Assembly: GCA_937925605.1 (NCBI GenBank)
Contig: CALALV010000175.1
Coordinates: 1-6,545 of the forward strand
Source of the DNA: an uncultured Woeseia sp.
GTDB taxonomy: Bacteria > Pseudomonadota > Gammaproteobacteria > Steroidobacterales > Woeseiaceae
Direction of reading: 5' to 3'
DNA length: 6,545 nt
Shown piece by piece: positions 1 through 6,091 of the stretch (position 1 is its first letter; every line of letters begins with the position of its first letter). The notes below the pieces were generated by a model, which was given only the letters and a program-made list of their open reading frames with translations, was not told the origin of the DNA and made no database searches. The translations under genes were made by a program, and so were the position numbers.

Positions 1-614
1 CCCGGGCGCGTAATCAGCTCGGCAATGCCCTGCACGGCACCCTGCAGCACCTGGTTCGCCGCGCGGAACGCGTCGAGCAGGGTGGTGTCGCCACCGAGCA
101 CGGTCAGAAGCTTCTCGTTCGGGATCGTGATCAGCGAGTCGACGTACTTGCCGAGCTCGCCGATGCCGTGCTCGGCAATCGCCATGCGCTTGCCGCCTTC
201 CATCTCGAACGGCTTGGTCACGACCGCGACGGTCAGGATGCCGAGTTCCTTCGCCACCTGCGCCACGACCGGCGTCGCGCCGGTACCGGTGCCACCACCC
301 ATGCCGGCGGTGATGAACAGCATGTCCGCGCCCTCGATCACCTCCTGGATCCGGTCGCGGTCCTCCATGGCCGCCTGCCGGCCGACGTCGGGGTCGGCGC
401 CGGCGCCGAGTCCCTTGGTAATGTTGCAACCTATCTGCAGCGCCGTGCGCACGCGCGCCGAGTTCAGCGCCTGTGCGTCCGTGTTGGCGCAAATGAAGTC
501 CACGCCCTCGATGCCGGCGTTGACCATGTGCGCGACGGCATTGCCGCCGCCACCGCCGACTCCGATGACCTTGATTACCGCACTCTGGCTGTGCGCATCC
601 ATCAACTCGAACAT
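1..614 (-). CDS. ftsZ: Cell division protein FtsZ, N-terminal part (cut by left window edge)
   Basis: FtsZ is the tubulin-like GTPase that polymerises at midcell into the Z ring and recruits the divisome in the cytoplasm. The window holds 204 complete codons from the ATG, ending at ITRP, plus two bases of a Gly codon. The asparagine/aspartate T7 loop, the C-terminal domain and the FtsA/ZipA-binding tail therefore lie outside. Visible landmarks are the start MFELMD, the nucleotide-binding GVGGGGGNAV (residues 18-27), NTD (44-46), the tubulin signature GGGTGTG (106-112), and TKPF and EGGKRM (133-144). The segment LLDAFRAANQVLQGAVQGI follows near residues 179-197. Residue 114 is Thr, where E. 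coli has Ala; this looks like a minor variation. The ATG follows a strong Shine-Dalgarno, and a 118-base gap separates it from ftsA. Identification is certain. The gene is partial because of the window edge, not because of a mutation. Confidence 0.98.
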   Translation of the reverse strand, partial: MFELMDAHSQSAVIKVIGVGGGGGNAVAHMVNAGIEGVDFICANTDAQALNSARVRTALQIGCNITKGLGAGADPDVGRQAAMEDRDRIQEVIEGADMLFITAGMGGGTGTGATPVVAQVAKELGILTVAVVTKPFEMEGGKRMAIAEHGIGELGKYVDSLITIPNEKLLTVLGGDTTLLDAFRAANQVLQGAVQGIAELITRP

Positions 615-621
615 GAGTATT

Positions 622-627
622 TCCTCC
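622..627 (-). promoter_or_regulatory. Ribosome binding site of ftsZ
   Basis: The minus strand reads GGAGGA, with seven bases between it and the ATG at 614-612. This is a near-consensus Shine-Dalgarno. It fixes the ftsZ start and is visibly stronger than the one in front of ftsA, which fits FtsZ being needed in excess over FtsA. That last point is inference. Confidence 0.85.
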
Positions 628-707
628 GCTTCAGGATCTCGCGTTTCCCTGTTTGCTCACTCTTCCTTGCTACTGCGAACGCCCGCAGGCGCCGCGCCCT
701 TTACTTC

Positions 708-731
708 GTCCGCCGCCGCCCGGCGGCGGAC
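708..731 (-). other. Perfect GC-rich stem-loop in the ftsA-ftsZ gap
   Basis: Bases 708-717 pair without mismatch with 722-731, giving a 10-bp stem that is GC apart from one AT pair, with a 4-base loop (718-721). It begins one base past the ftsA stop codon (735-733) in the direction of transcription. The bases after it on the message are GAAGTAA and not a U tract, so it does not look like a standard intrinsic terminator. It could shield the 3' end of ftsA, mark an RNA processing point, or tune read-through into ftsZ. The pairing is seen directly; the function is unknown. Confidence 0.6.
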
Positions 732-732
732 C

Positions 733-1971
733 TCAGAATCGTCCCTGGAACCAGGCTTTCATGCGTTCCCACACGTCGCCTATGGATCCCCCTACCGGCG
801 CGCTGCGGCGTCCGCGGCGCGCCAGGTTCTCGTAGCCGTACAGGAGCAGGCCGACGCCGGTGGCGTGGATCGGGTTGCGCACCACCTCCGTCAGGCCCTC
901 TACGTACTGCGGCGCGCCGAGGCGCACCGGCATGTGGAAGACCTCCTCGGCCAGCTCGACCGCGCCTTCCATCTTCGCGCTGCCGCCGGTGATCACGACG
1001 CCGGCGGCGATCAGCTCCTCGAAGCCGGATCGCCGCAGCTCGTCGCGGATCAGGCCGAACAGCTCCTCGAAACGCGGCTCGACGATCTCTGCGAGCGTCT
1101 GCCGCGCGAGCCGCCGGGGCGGCCGGTCGCCCACGCTCGGCACCTCGATCGTCTCGTCCGAGTTCGCGAGCTGCGACAGCGCGCAGGCGTACTTGATCTT
1201 GATCTCCTCGGCATACTGCGTCGGCGTACGCATCGACACGGCTATGTCGTTCGTGACCTGGTCGCCGGCGATCGGGATCACCGCGGTGTGCTGGATCGCG
1301 CCGCCCAGGAATACCGCGATGTCGGTCGTGCCGCCGCCGATGTCCACGATGCAGGCACCGAGCTCCTTCTCGTCCTCGGTCAGCACCGAGTAGCTGGACG
1401 CGAGCTGCTCGAGCACGATGTCGTCGACTTCGAGGCCGCAGCGCTGCACGCACTTGACGATGTTCTGTGCGGCGGACTCAGCGCCGGTCACCATGTGCAC
1501 CTTGGCCTCGAGGCGCACGCCGGACATGCCGATCGGCTCGCGGATGCCTTCCTGGTTATCGATCAGGAATTCCTGCGGCAGGATGTGCAGGATTTTCTGG
1601 TCGGCCGGGATCGCGACGGCGCGCGCCGCGTCGATGACGCGGTCAACGTCGCCGGCGCTGACTTCCTTGTCGCGAATCGCGACGATGCCGTGCGAGTTCA
1701 GGCTGCGCACGTGGCTGCCGGCGATGCCCGCGTACACCGAATGGATGTCGCAGCCGGCCATCAGCTCGGCTTCCTCGACGGCGCGCTGGATCGAGTGCAC
1801 CGTCGACTCGATGTTGACGACGACGCCCTTTTTCAGGCCCCGCGACGGGTGCGAACCGATGCCGACGACCTCGATGCCGCCGTCCTCGGTGACCTCGCCG
1901 ACGATTGCAACGACCTTCGACGTGCCGATGTCGAGGCCGACGATCAGGTTTTTCTCCGCTCGCTTGCTCAC
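733..1971 (-). CDS. ftsA: Cell division protein FtsA, membrane anchor of the Z ring
   Basis: FtsA is an actin-like ATP-binding protein that tethers FtsZ to the cytoplasmic membrane and helps activate septal peptidoglycan synthesis. The product is 412 residues, close to E. coli FtsA (420). The phosphate-1 motif GLDIGTSKV lies at 12-20. It is followed by the FtsA-specific 1C domain around 83-165 (AGIAGSHVRSLNSHG, then LPQEF and GMSGVRLEAKVHMVTG). The second phosphate motif CIVDIGGGTTDIAVF is at 207-221, and the adenosine motif VVITGGSAKMEG at 325-336. The C-terminus ends in an amphipathic helix, VWERMKAWFQGRF, the usual membrane-targeting sequence. The start is GTG, overlapping the ftsQ stop as GTGA. 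The upstream Shine-Dalgarno (GGGGA, nine bases away) is weak, so translation is probably coupled to ftsQ. The frame stays open well upstream (to 2433), but that part has no FtsA similarity and is the shadow of ftsQ. Confidence 0.97.
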   Translation of the reverse strand: MSKRAEKNLIVGLDIGTSKVVAIVGEVTEDGGIEVVGIGSHPSRGLKKGVVVNIESTVHSIQRAVEEAELMAGCDIHSVYAGIAGSHVRSLNSHGIVAIRDKEVSAGDVDRVIDAARAVAIPADQKILHILPQEFLIDNQEGIREPIGMSGVRLEAKVHMVTGAESAAQNIVKCVQRCGLEVDDIVLEQLASSYSVLTEDEKELGACIVDIGGGTTDIAVFLGGAIQHTAVIPIAGDQVTNDIAVSMRTPTQYAEEIKIKYACALSQLANSDETIEVPSVGDRPPRRLARQTLAEIVEPRFEELFGLIRDELRRSGFEELIAAGVVITGGSAKMEGAVELAEEVFHMPVRLGAPQYVEGLTEVVRNPIHATGVGLLLYGYENLARRGRRSAPVGGSIGDVWERMKAWFQGRF

Positions 1972-2801
1972 TCGTTCGCATCCCCGGGATTGGCGTTCAT
2001 TGCCGTTCCGGCCAGCATCTGCCGGCCGCCAGGCTCGTCCTCGGACATGGCCGGCGCCTCGCCGTGCCAGCCGACCGTGAAACCATTCGAATAGCGCATG
2101 TCGACGAAGACGATGTCGCGCGCTCGGCGCGTGACCAGATCGGCGACGACGTCGAGGAACAGCGCGGTGCGCTCGGCGACGTTGCGCCGGCCGAGACGGA
2201 TCTCGATGCCGTTCGACAGCGTCATCGACCATGCGCCGCGGGCGTCCAGCGTCAGCTCGCGCACGTCGAGGCCGCGCGGGATCAGCTGTTCGCGGATCGT
2301 CAGGTAGCGCTCTGCGACCTCGGCGGACCGTCCGTCCGGCCCGGACAGGCGCGGCAACTCCGCGGGCACGTGGCGCGCATCGCGCACGAACAGCTCGCCG
2401 CGCGTATTCAGCAGGCCGTTCTCGCCCCAGCACGCGGCCGGCACCTGCTCGGTCACGCTGATCTCGAGCTGCCCCGGCCAGCGACGCACGACGTTCGCGC
2501 GGTCGATCCAGGGCAGCGCGGTCAGGCGTGCCTGGACCGCGTCGAGATCGGCCGTCAGGAAGCCGCGCGACAGCTCGTCGGCGATCGCTTCCTCGATCTG
2601 CAGCGCGCTCACGCGCTGGAACGGCCCGTCGATCGTGATGGCCGTGATCGGCCGGTCCAGGAGCGTCGCGCTCAGGCGATAGGTCGCGAACACGACGCCG
2701 CTCGCCACGAGCGCCATCGCGATGCGCGCGAGGGGCAGCTTCGGCAGCCGCAGGCGCGGCCGCGGCTCGCTCTTCCGGCGCCTGGCCTGTTTACGCGCCA
2801 T
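1968..2801 (-). CDS. ftsQ: Cell division protein FtsQ
   Basis: FtsQ is a bitopic inner-membrane protein that joins FtsB and FtsL and links the cytoplasmic ring to the periplasmic synthesis machinery. The product is 277 residues (E. coli 276). The layout is typical: a very basic cytoplasmic tail (residues 1-26, rich in Arg and Lys), one membrane segment (about 27-48, IAMALVASGVVFATYRLSATLL), and a POTRA domain at about 52-120. The POTRA domain has the characteristic LPWIDRANVVRRWPGQLEISVTE-type stretch at 96-118. The FtsQ beta domain follows, with NGIEIRLGR and a conserved VDMRYSNGFTVGW near the end. The chosen ATG lies inside the end of ddl, giving an 11-base overlap, and has a good Shine-Dalgarno eight bases upstream. 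A longer version from 2876 would add 25 residues that are only a shadow of ddl. The C-terminal tail past VGW (about 35 residues, rich in Gly, Asp and Glu) is probably flexible. Confidence 0.96.
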   Translation of the reverse strand: MARKQARRRKSEPRPRLRLPKLPLARIAMALVASGVVFATYRLSATLLDRPITAITIDGPFQRVSALQIEEAIADELSRGFLTADLDAVQARLTALPWIDRANVVRRWPGQLEISVTEQVPAACWGENGLLNTRGELFVRDARHVPAELPRLSGPDGRSAEVAERYLTIREQLIPRGLDVRELTLDARGAWSMTLSNGIEIRLGRRNVAERTALFLDVVADLVTRRARDIVFVDMRYSNGFTVGWHGEAPAMSEDEPGGRQMLAGTAMNANPGDANE

Positions 2802-3777
2802 TGGCCGCCACCTCCCGCGCGCGCGTCGCCTGGTTGCGCATGCTGGTCTCGAGTACACGCCAGCACAGCTCCGCAAAGTCGATGCCGACCTCGCGTGCCG
2901 CCATCGGGACGAGGCTGTGACTCGTCATGCCGGGTACCGTGTTGACCTCGAGCACCTGCGGCTCGTCGTCGCGGCCGGTCATGAAGTCGATCCGCCCCCA
3001 GCCGCTGCAGCCGAGCAGCTCGAAAGCCTCGAGTGCCAGCGCGGCGTAGCGGGCCTCGTCGTCGGCGTCGCGGCTGCCGGGACAGATGTAACGGGTCCGC
3101 TCCGACTCGTACTTCGCGCGGTAGTCGTAGAAGACGCGCGGCGTTTCGATCCGGATGCTCGGCAGCGCGACGCCCTGCAGCACCGATACCGTGAGTTCAC
3201 GGCCGACGATGCAGGTCTCGACCAGCGCCGGCGCGCCGAAGCCGAGCGCGAGTTCCGTCGCCTCGTCGAGCTCGCTCGCGTCGAACACCTTGCTCATGCC
3301 GACGCTGGATCCCTCGCGGGCCGGCTTCGTCACGAGCGGGTAGCCGAAGGCGTCCGCCGCCAGCCGCGCCTCGGCGACGCTGCGCACGACCCGGTACGCC
3401 GGGGTCGGGATGCCGGCGGCGCTGAACACGTGCTTGCTCAGCACCTTGTCCATCGCGACGGCCGAGGCCATGACCCCGCTGCCGGTGTACGGCACGCCGA
3501 GCCATTCCAGCGCCCCCTGCAGCGATCCGTCCTCGCCGCCGGGCCCGTGCAGCGCGATCCAGGCGCGGTCGAATCCGGCCGCCGCGAACGCGCGCAGGTC
3601 GCGCTCCGCCAGGTCCCAGGCTTCCGCCGCGACGCCGCGCGCTATCAGCGCCTCGAGCACTGCCTTTCCGCTCGTCAGCGACACCTCGCGCTCGGCGGAA
3701 AAACCGCCGAGCAGCACCGCGACACGCCCGAACTCGCGCGGATCCTCGACGACGATGCGGTCGGTCGGCGCGCTCAT
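2791..3777 (-). CDS. ddl: D-alanine--D-alanine ligase (DdlB type)
   Basis: Ddl is a cytoplasmic ATP-grasp ligase that joins two D-Ala, giving the dipeptide later added by MurF to the peptidoglycan stem. The product is 328 residues, somewhat longer than E. coli DdlB (306), because about 14 residues precede the first strand (EDPREFGRVAVLLGG), as in Pseudomonas DdlB. Visible motifs are GGFSAEREVSL (24-34, with the substrate-binding Glu29), HGPGGEDGSLQG (77-88), KPAREGSSVGMSKV (151-164), and VGRELTVSV (191-199). YDYRAKY (217-223), GRIDF (261-265) and LEVNTVPGMTSHSLVP (276-291) complete the ATP-grasp and omega-loop set. Tyr223 in KY matches the Tyr seen in D-Ala-D-Ala enzymes rather than the Phe of D-Ala-D-Lac ligases. 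The ATG overlaps the murB stop as ATGA, and GAGGAG lies five bases upstream. The shorter symbol ddl is used because paralogue status (A or B) cannot be judged; cluster position suggests ddlB. Confidence 0.97.
   Translation of the reverse strand: MSAPTDRIVVEDPREFGRVAVLLGGFSAEREVSLTSGKAVLEALIARGVAAEAWDLAERDLRAFAAAGFDRAWIALHGPGGEDGSLQGALEWLGVPYTGSGVMASAVAMDKVLSKHVFSAAGIPTPAYRVVRSVAEARLAADAFGYPLVTKPAREGSSVGMSKVFDASELDEATELALGFGAPALVETCIVGRELTVSVLQGVALPSIRIETPRVFYDYRAKYESERTRYICPGSRDADDEARYAALALEAFELLGCSGWGRIDFMTGRDDEPQVLEVNTVPGMTSHSLVPMAAREVGIDFAELCWRVLETSMRNQATRAREVAANGA
2810..2816 (-). promoter_or_regulatory. Ribosome binding site of ftsQ, inside ddl
   Basis: The minus strand reads GGGAGGT, with eight bases before the ATG at 2801-2799. 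It lies within the last codons of ddl. It decides the start in favour of the MARKQARRRK form of FtsQ over an upstream in-frame ATG at 2876. Confidence 0.8.
3690..3712 (-). other. Perfect inverted repeat inside the 5' part of ddl
   Basis: Bases 3690-3698 pair perfectly with 3704-3712, a 9-bp stem rich in GC with a five-base loop that is all U on the message. It begins about 65 bases downstream of the ddl start and spans the codons for the conserved LLGGFSAE motif. The coding constraint may explain part of it. A hairpin here could affect early elongation or message stability, but no function can be assigned from the sequence alone. Confidence 0.5.
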
Positions 3778-4670
3778 GCGGACTCCTCGCCGACAATCCG
3801 GACTTCGCAGACGAGCTCGACGCCGCACTCGGCGCGGACGGTGGCCTGCACATGGCGAATGACCGCCTCGATGTCGGTCGCGCTCGCGTCGTCGCGATTG
3901 ATGATGAAATTCGCGTGCTTGTCCGAGACCACGGCGCCGCCGACGCCGAATCCCTTGAGCCCGCAGCTCTCGATCAGGCGCGCGGCGTGATCGCCCGGCG
4001 GGTTGCGAAATACCGAGCCGCAGCTCGGCAGGCCGAGCGGCTGCGTGTCGCGTCGCTTCGCGAGCATGTCCTTCATGGCCTGCATGCTCGGCTTCGCGTC
4101 CGGGTCGAACTCGAACAGCGCCTCGATGAACCACTCGCCGGCCGGCCCGGCGACGTGCCGGTAGCCCACCTCGTAGTCCGCGGGCCCGCGCTCGCGAATG
4201 CGCCCGGCACGATCCATCGTGCGCACGCTGACGACCCGCTCCCAGGTCTCGCCGCCGTGCGCGCCCGCGTTCATCGCGAGCGCGCCGCCGACCGTTCCGG
4301 GTATGCCGGCGAACCACTCCGAGGGGCCCAGGCCCCAGCGGATGCACTGGCGCGCGAGCTGCGTGCACGGCAGGCTCGCGCCGGCGCGCACCCGCGCAGG
4401 ACCCTCGCGCTCGAGCTCGCGGAACAGGCCGCCGGTCGCGACGACGACGCCGCGCAGGCCGCCGTCGCGCACGAGCAGGTTCGAGCCGAGGCCGAACCAG
4501 AACACGGGCGTCGCGGGATCCAGCTCGCGCAGGAAGCCGGACAGGTCGTCGACGTCCGCCGGCCGGAAGAACAGCTCGGCCGGGCCGCCGGCGCGCAGCG
4601 AAGTATGCCGGCTCATCGGCTCGTCGCGGCGCAGTTCGCCGCGCGGCTGCGAGGACAGCGCGGCCATCAT
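3774..4670 (-). CDS. murB: UDP-N-acetylenolpyruvoylglucosamine reductase MurB (short, type II-like)
   Basis: MurB is a cytoplasmic FAD enzyme that uses NADPH to reduce UDP-GlcNAc-enolpyruvate to UDP-MurNAc, the substrate of MurC next door. The product is 298 residues, nearer the type II enzymes (about 300) than E. coli type I (342). FAD-binding motifs are HTSLRAGGPAELF (22-34), FGLGSNLLVRDGG (59-71) and GIPGTVGGALAMNAGAHGGE (122-141). Catalytic residues by family comparison are Arg171 in GYRH, Ser219 in CGSVFRNP, and Glu289 in CEVRIVG. The GSVFRNP context, rather than GSFFKNP, also fits type II. KGFGVGGAVVSDKHANFIIN (239-258) is characteristic. The start is the first of two tandem ATGs. It overlaps the murC stop as ATGA, behind a modest GGGGT. 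Met19 (MSRHTSLRAGG) is a possible later start but has less support. The frame runs open far upstream, but that is a shadow of murC. Confidence 0.96.
   Translation of the reverse strand: MMAALSSQPRGELRRDEPMSRHTSLRAGGPAELFFRPADVDDLSGFLRELDPATPVFWFGLGSNLLVRDGGLRGVVVATGGLFRELEREGPARVRAGASLPCTQLARQCIRWGLGPSEWFAGIPGTVGGALAMNAGAHGGETWERVVSVRTMDRAGRIRERGPADYEVGYRHVAGPAGEWFIEALFEFDPDAKPSMQAMKDMLAKRRDTQPLGLPSCGSVFRNPPGDHAARLIESCGLKGFGVGGAVVSDKHANFIINRDDASATDIEAVIRHVQATVRAECGVELVCEVRIVGEESA
3783..3788 (-). promoter_or_regulatory. Ribosome binding site of ddl, inside murB
   Basis: The minus strand reads GAGGAG five bases before the ATG at 3777-3775. It overlaps codons for Gly-Glu-Glu-Ser near the MurB C-terminus. 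It supports the start used for ddl, in addition to the ATGA stop/start overlap. Confidence 0.75.
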
Positions 4671-6091
4671 GAGCGCACCCCGCGCGCCGGCATGGCGCCG
4701 AGCTCGGCGGGCAGGCGCGCCGCGAAGGCGCCGATGTCGCCCGCGCCCATCGTCAGCAGCAGGTCGCCGTCGGCCAGCAGGCCCGGCAGCACGGCCAGCG
4801 CTTCGTCGAAGGAATCGACGAAGACCGGCTCGACGCCGCCACGGCTGCGCACGGCGCGGGCCATCGCCCGGCCGTCGGCGCCGGCGATCGGGTCCTCGCC
4901 GGCCGCGTAGACCTCGAGCAGCAGCAGCACGTCGACCTCCGAAAGGACGCTCGCGAAGTCGTCCAGCAGGTCGCGCGTGCGGCTGTAGCGATGCGGCTGG
5001 AACATCAGCACGACGCGGCGCCCCGGCCAGCCGGCGCGCGCGGCGGCGATCGTCGCCGCGATCTCGGTCGGGTGGTGCCCGTAGTCGTCGATCAGCAGCA
5101 CGCTGCCGGCGGTCGTCTGCACTTCGCCAAGCGACTGGAAGCGCCGGTCGATGCCCTCGAACGCGGTCAGCGCCGCCGCGACCGCGTCGTCGCCGATGCC
5201 CAGTTCGTGGGCGACGGCGATCGCCGCCAGCGCGTTGCGGACGTTGTGGAGTCCGGGCAGGTGCAGGCGGACGGCCAGCCTGCCGTCGCGGTCGCGACTG
5301 ACGACGTCGAACTCGGTGTAGCGCTCGGCATGCCGGACGTTTTCCGCGCGGACGTCGGCCTCGTCCGCGAGGCCGTAGGTAACGACGGAGCGGTTGATCT
5401 CGCCCATGATGCTCGCCACGCCGGCGTCGTCCGCGCACACGACTGCGAGACCGTAGAACGGCAGGTTGTGCAGGAACTCGACGAAGCCGTGGCGCAGCCG
5501 GTCGAGGTCGCCCGCGTAGGTCGACATGTGATCGGCGTCGATGTTGGTCACGACCGCGAGCATCGGTTTCAGGTGTACGAACGAGGCGTCGCTCTCGTCG
5601 GCCTCCGCCACCAGGTAGTCGCCGCGGCCGAGCCGCGCGTTGCTGTCCGCGCTCTTCAGGCGGCCGCCGATGACGAAGGTCGGATCGAGCCCGCCCTCGG
5701 CGAGCACGCTCGCTACCAGGCTGGTCGTCGTGGTCTTGCCGTGGGTTCCGGCGACCGCGATCGAGTAGCGGAAACGCATCAGCTCGGCGAGCATCTCCGC
5801 GCGCGCGACGACCGGCAGGCGCAGCTCGCGCGCGGCGACGACTTCCGGGTTCGACTCGCGCACGGCGCTCGAGACGACGACGGCGTCCGCTTGCGCGACG
5901 TGCTTCGCGTCGTGGCCGATGAATACCTGAGCGCCGAGCTTCTCGAGCCGGGCGACGGTGCTGCCGCGCGCCAGGTCGGAGCCCTGCACGCGGTAGCCCA
6001 GGCTCAGCATCACCTCGGCGATGCCGGACATGCCGGAGCCGCCGATGCCGACGAAATGGACGCGGTTGATGCGGCGCATGCGTTCGATCAC
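4667..6091 (-). CDS. murC: UDP-N-acetylmuramate--L-alanine ligase MurC
   Basis: MurC is the first of the ATP-dependent Mur ligases and adds L-Ala to UDP-MurNAc in the cytoplasm. The product is 474 residues (E. coli 491). The N-terminal UDP-binding Rossmann domain starts VHFVGIGGSGMSGIAEVML (11-29), with SSAVRESNPEV at 74-84. The central ATPase domain has the P-loop GTHGKTTTTS (115-124), EADESDASF (163-171) and TNIDADHM (182-189). LPGLHNVRNALAA lies at 278-290. The C-terminal domain carries DDYGHHPTEI (335-344) and FQPHRYSRT (364-372), then YAAGE, all diagnostic of MurC over MurD, MurE or MurF. The start is GTG, overlapping the murG stop as GTGA, with GGAGG seven bases upstream. An ATG four codons later (6079) would lie 19 bases from that site, which is too far, so GTG is preferred. 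The end overlaps murB by four bases. Confidence 0.97.
   Translation of the reverse strand: MIERMRRINRVHFVGIGGSGMSGIAEVMLSLGYRVQGSDLARGSTVARLEKLGAQVFIGHDAKHVAQADAVVVSSAVRESNPEVVAARELRLPVVARAEMLAELMRFRYSIAVAGTHGKTTTTSLVASVLAEGGLDPTFVIGGRLKSADSNARLGRGDYLVAEADESDASFVHLKPMLAVVTNIDADHMSTYAGDLDRLRHGFVEFLHNLPFYGLAVVCADDAGVASIMGEINRSVVTYGLADEADVRAENVRHAERYTEFDVVSRDRDGRLAVRLHLPGLHNVRNALAAIAVAHELGIGDDAVAAALTAFEGIDRRFQSLGEVQTTAGSVLLIDDYGHHPTEIAATIAAARAGWPGRRVVLMFQPHRYSRTRDLLDDFASVLSEVDVLLLLEVYAAGEDPIAGADGRAMARAVRSRGGVEPVFVDSFDEALAVLPGLLADGDLLLTMGAGDIGAFAARLPAELGAMPARGVRS

Larger units (their letters stand above)
615..732 (-). other. ftsA-ftsZ intergenic region, the only gap in the cluster
   Basis: This 118-base gap holds the stem-loop at 708-731 and the ftsZ ribosome binding site at 622-627. 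I searched the minus strand between them for a -35/-10 pair and saw no convincing sigma-70-like promoter, though GC-rich promoters are hard to recognise by eye. In other proteobacteria, ftsZ promoters often lie further upstream, inside ftsA or ftsQ, so the absence of one here does not rule out separate ftsZ transcription. Confidence 0.6.

Noticed and set aside
216..218. Unusual FtsZ lacking its T7 catalytic loop
   Set aside because: The loop is missing only because the window ends just before it; the visible part is a normal FtsZ.
708..731. Intrinsic terminator between ftsA and ftsZ
   Set aside because: The stem is strong, but no U-rich run follows it in the direction of transcription. I annotate it only as a stem-loop.
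2008..2025. Short inverted repeat (CCGGC and GCCGG, eight-base loop) in the 3' end of ftsQ
   Set aside because: A 5-bp arm of pure G and C is expected often by chance in this composition.
25..2094. A long open frame of 689 codons on the plus strand, antisense to ftsZ, ftsA and part of ftsQ
   Set aside because: It lies entirely opposite well-identified genes. Its protein has a composition expected of antisense to GC-rich codons (Arg, Ala, Asp, His, with low-complexity runs), and I see no recognisable domain.
1972..2433. N-terminal extension of FtsA by 154 residues (frame open to 2433)
   Set aside because: The added part is arginine-rich shadow of ftsQ. FtsA similarity starts at the GTG at 1971, giving a normal 412-residue protein.
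2722..3990. Plus-strand open frame opposite ddl and the end of murB
   Set aside because: It is a shadow frame of GC-rich coding sequence, with no family motif and no plausible ribosome binding context.
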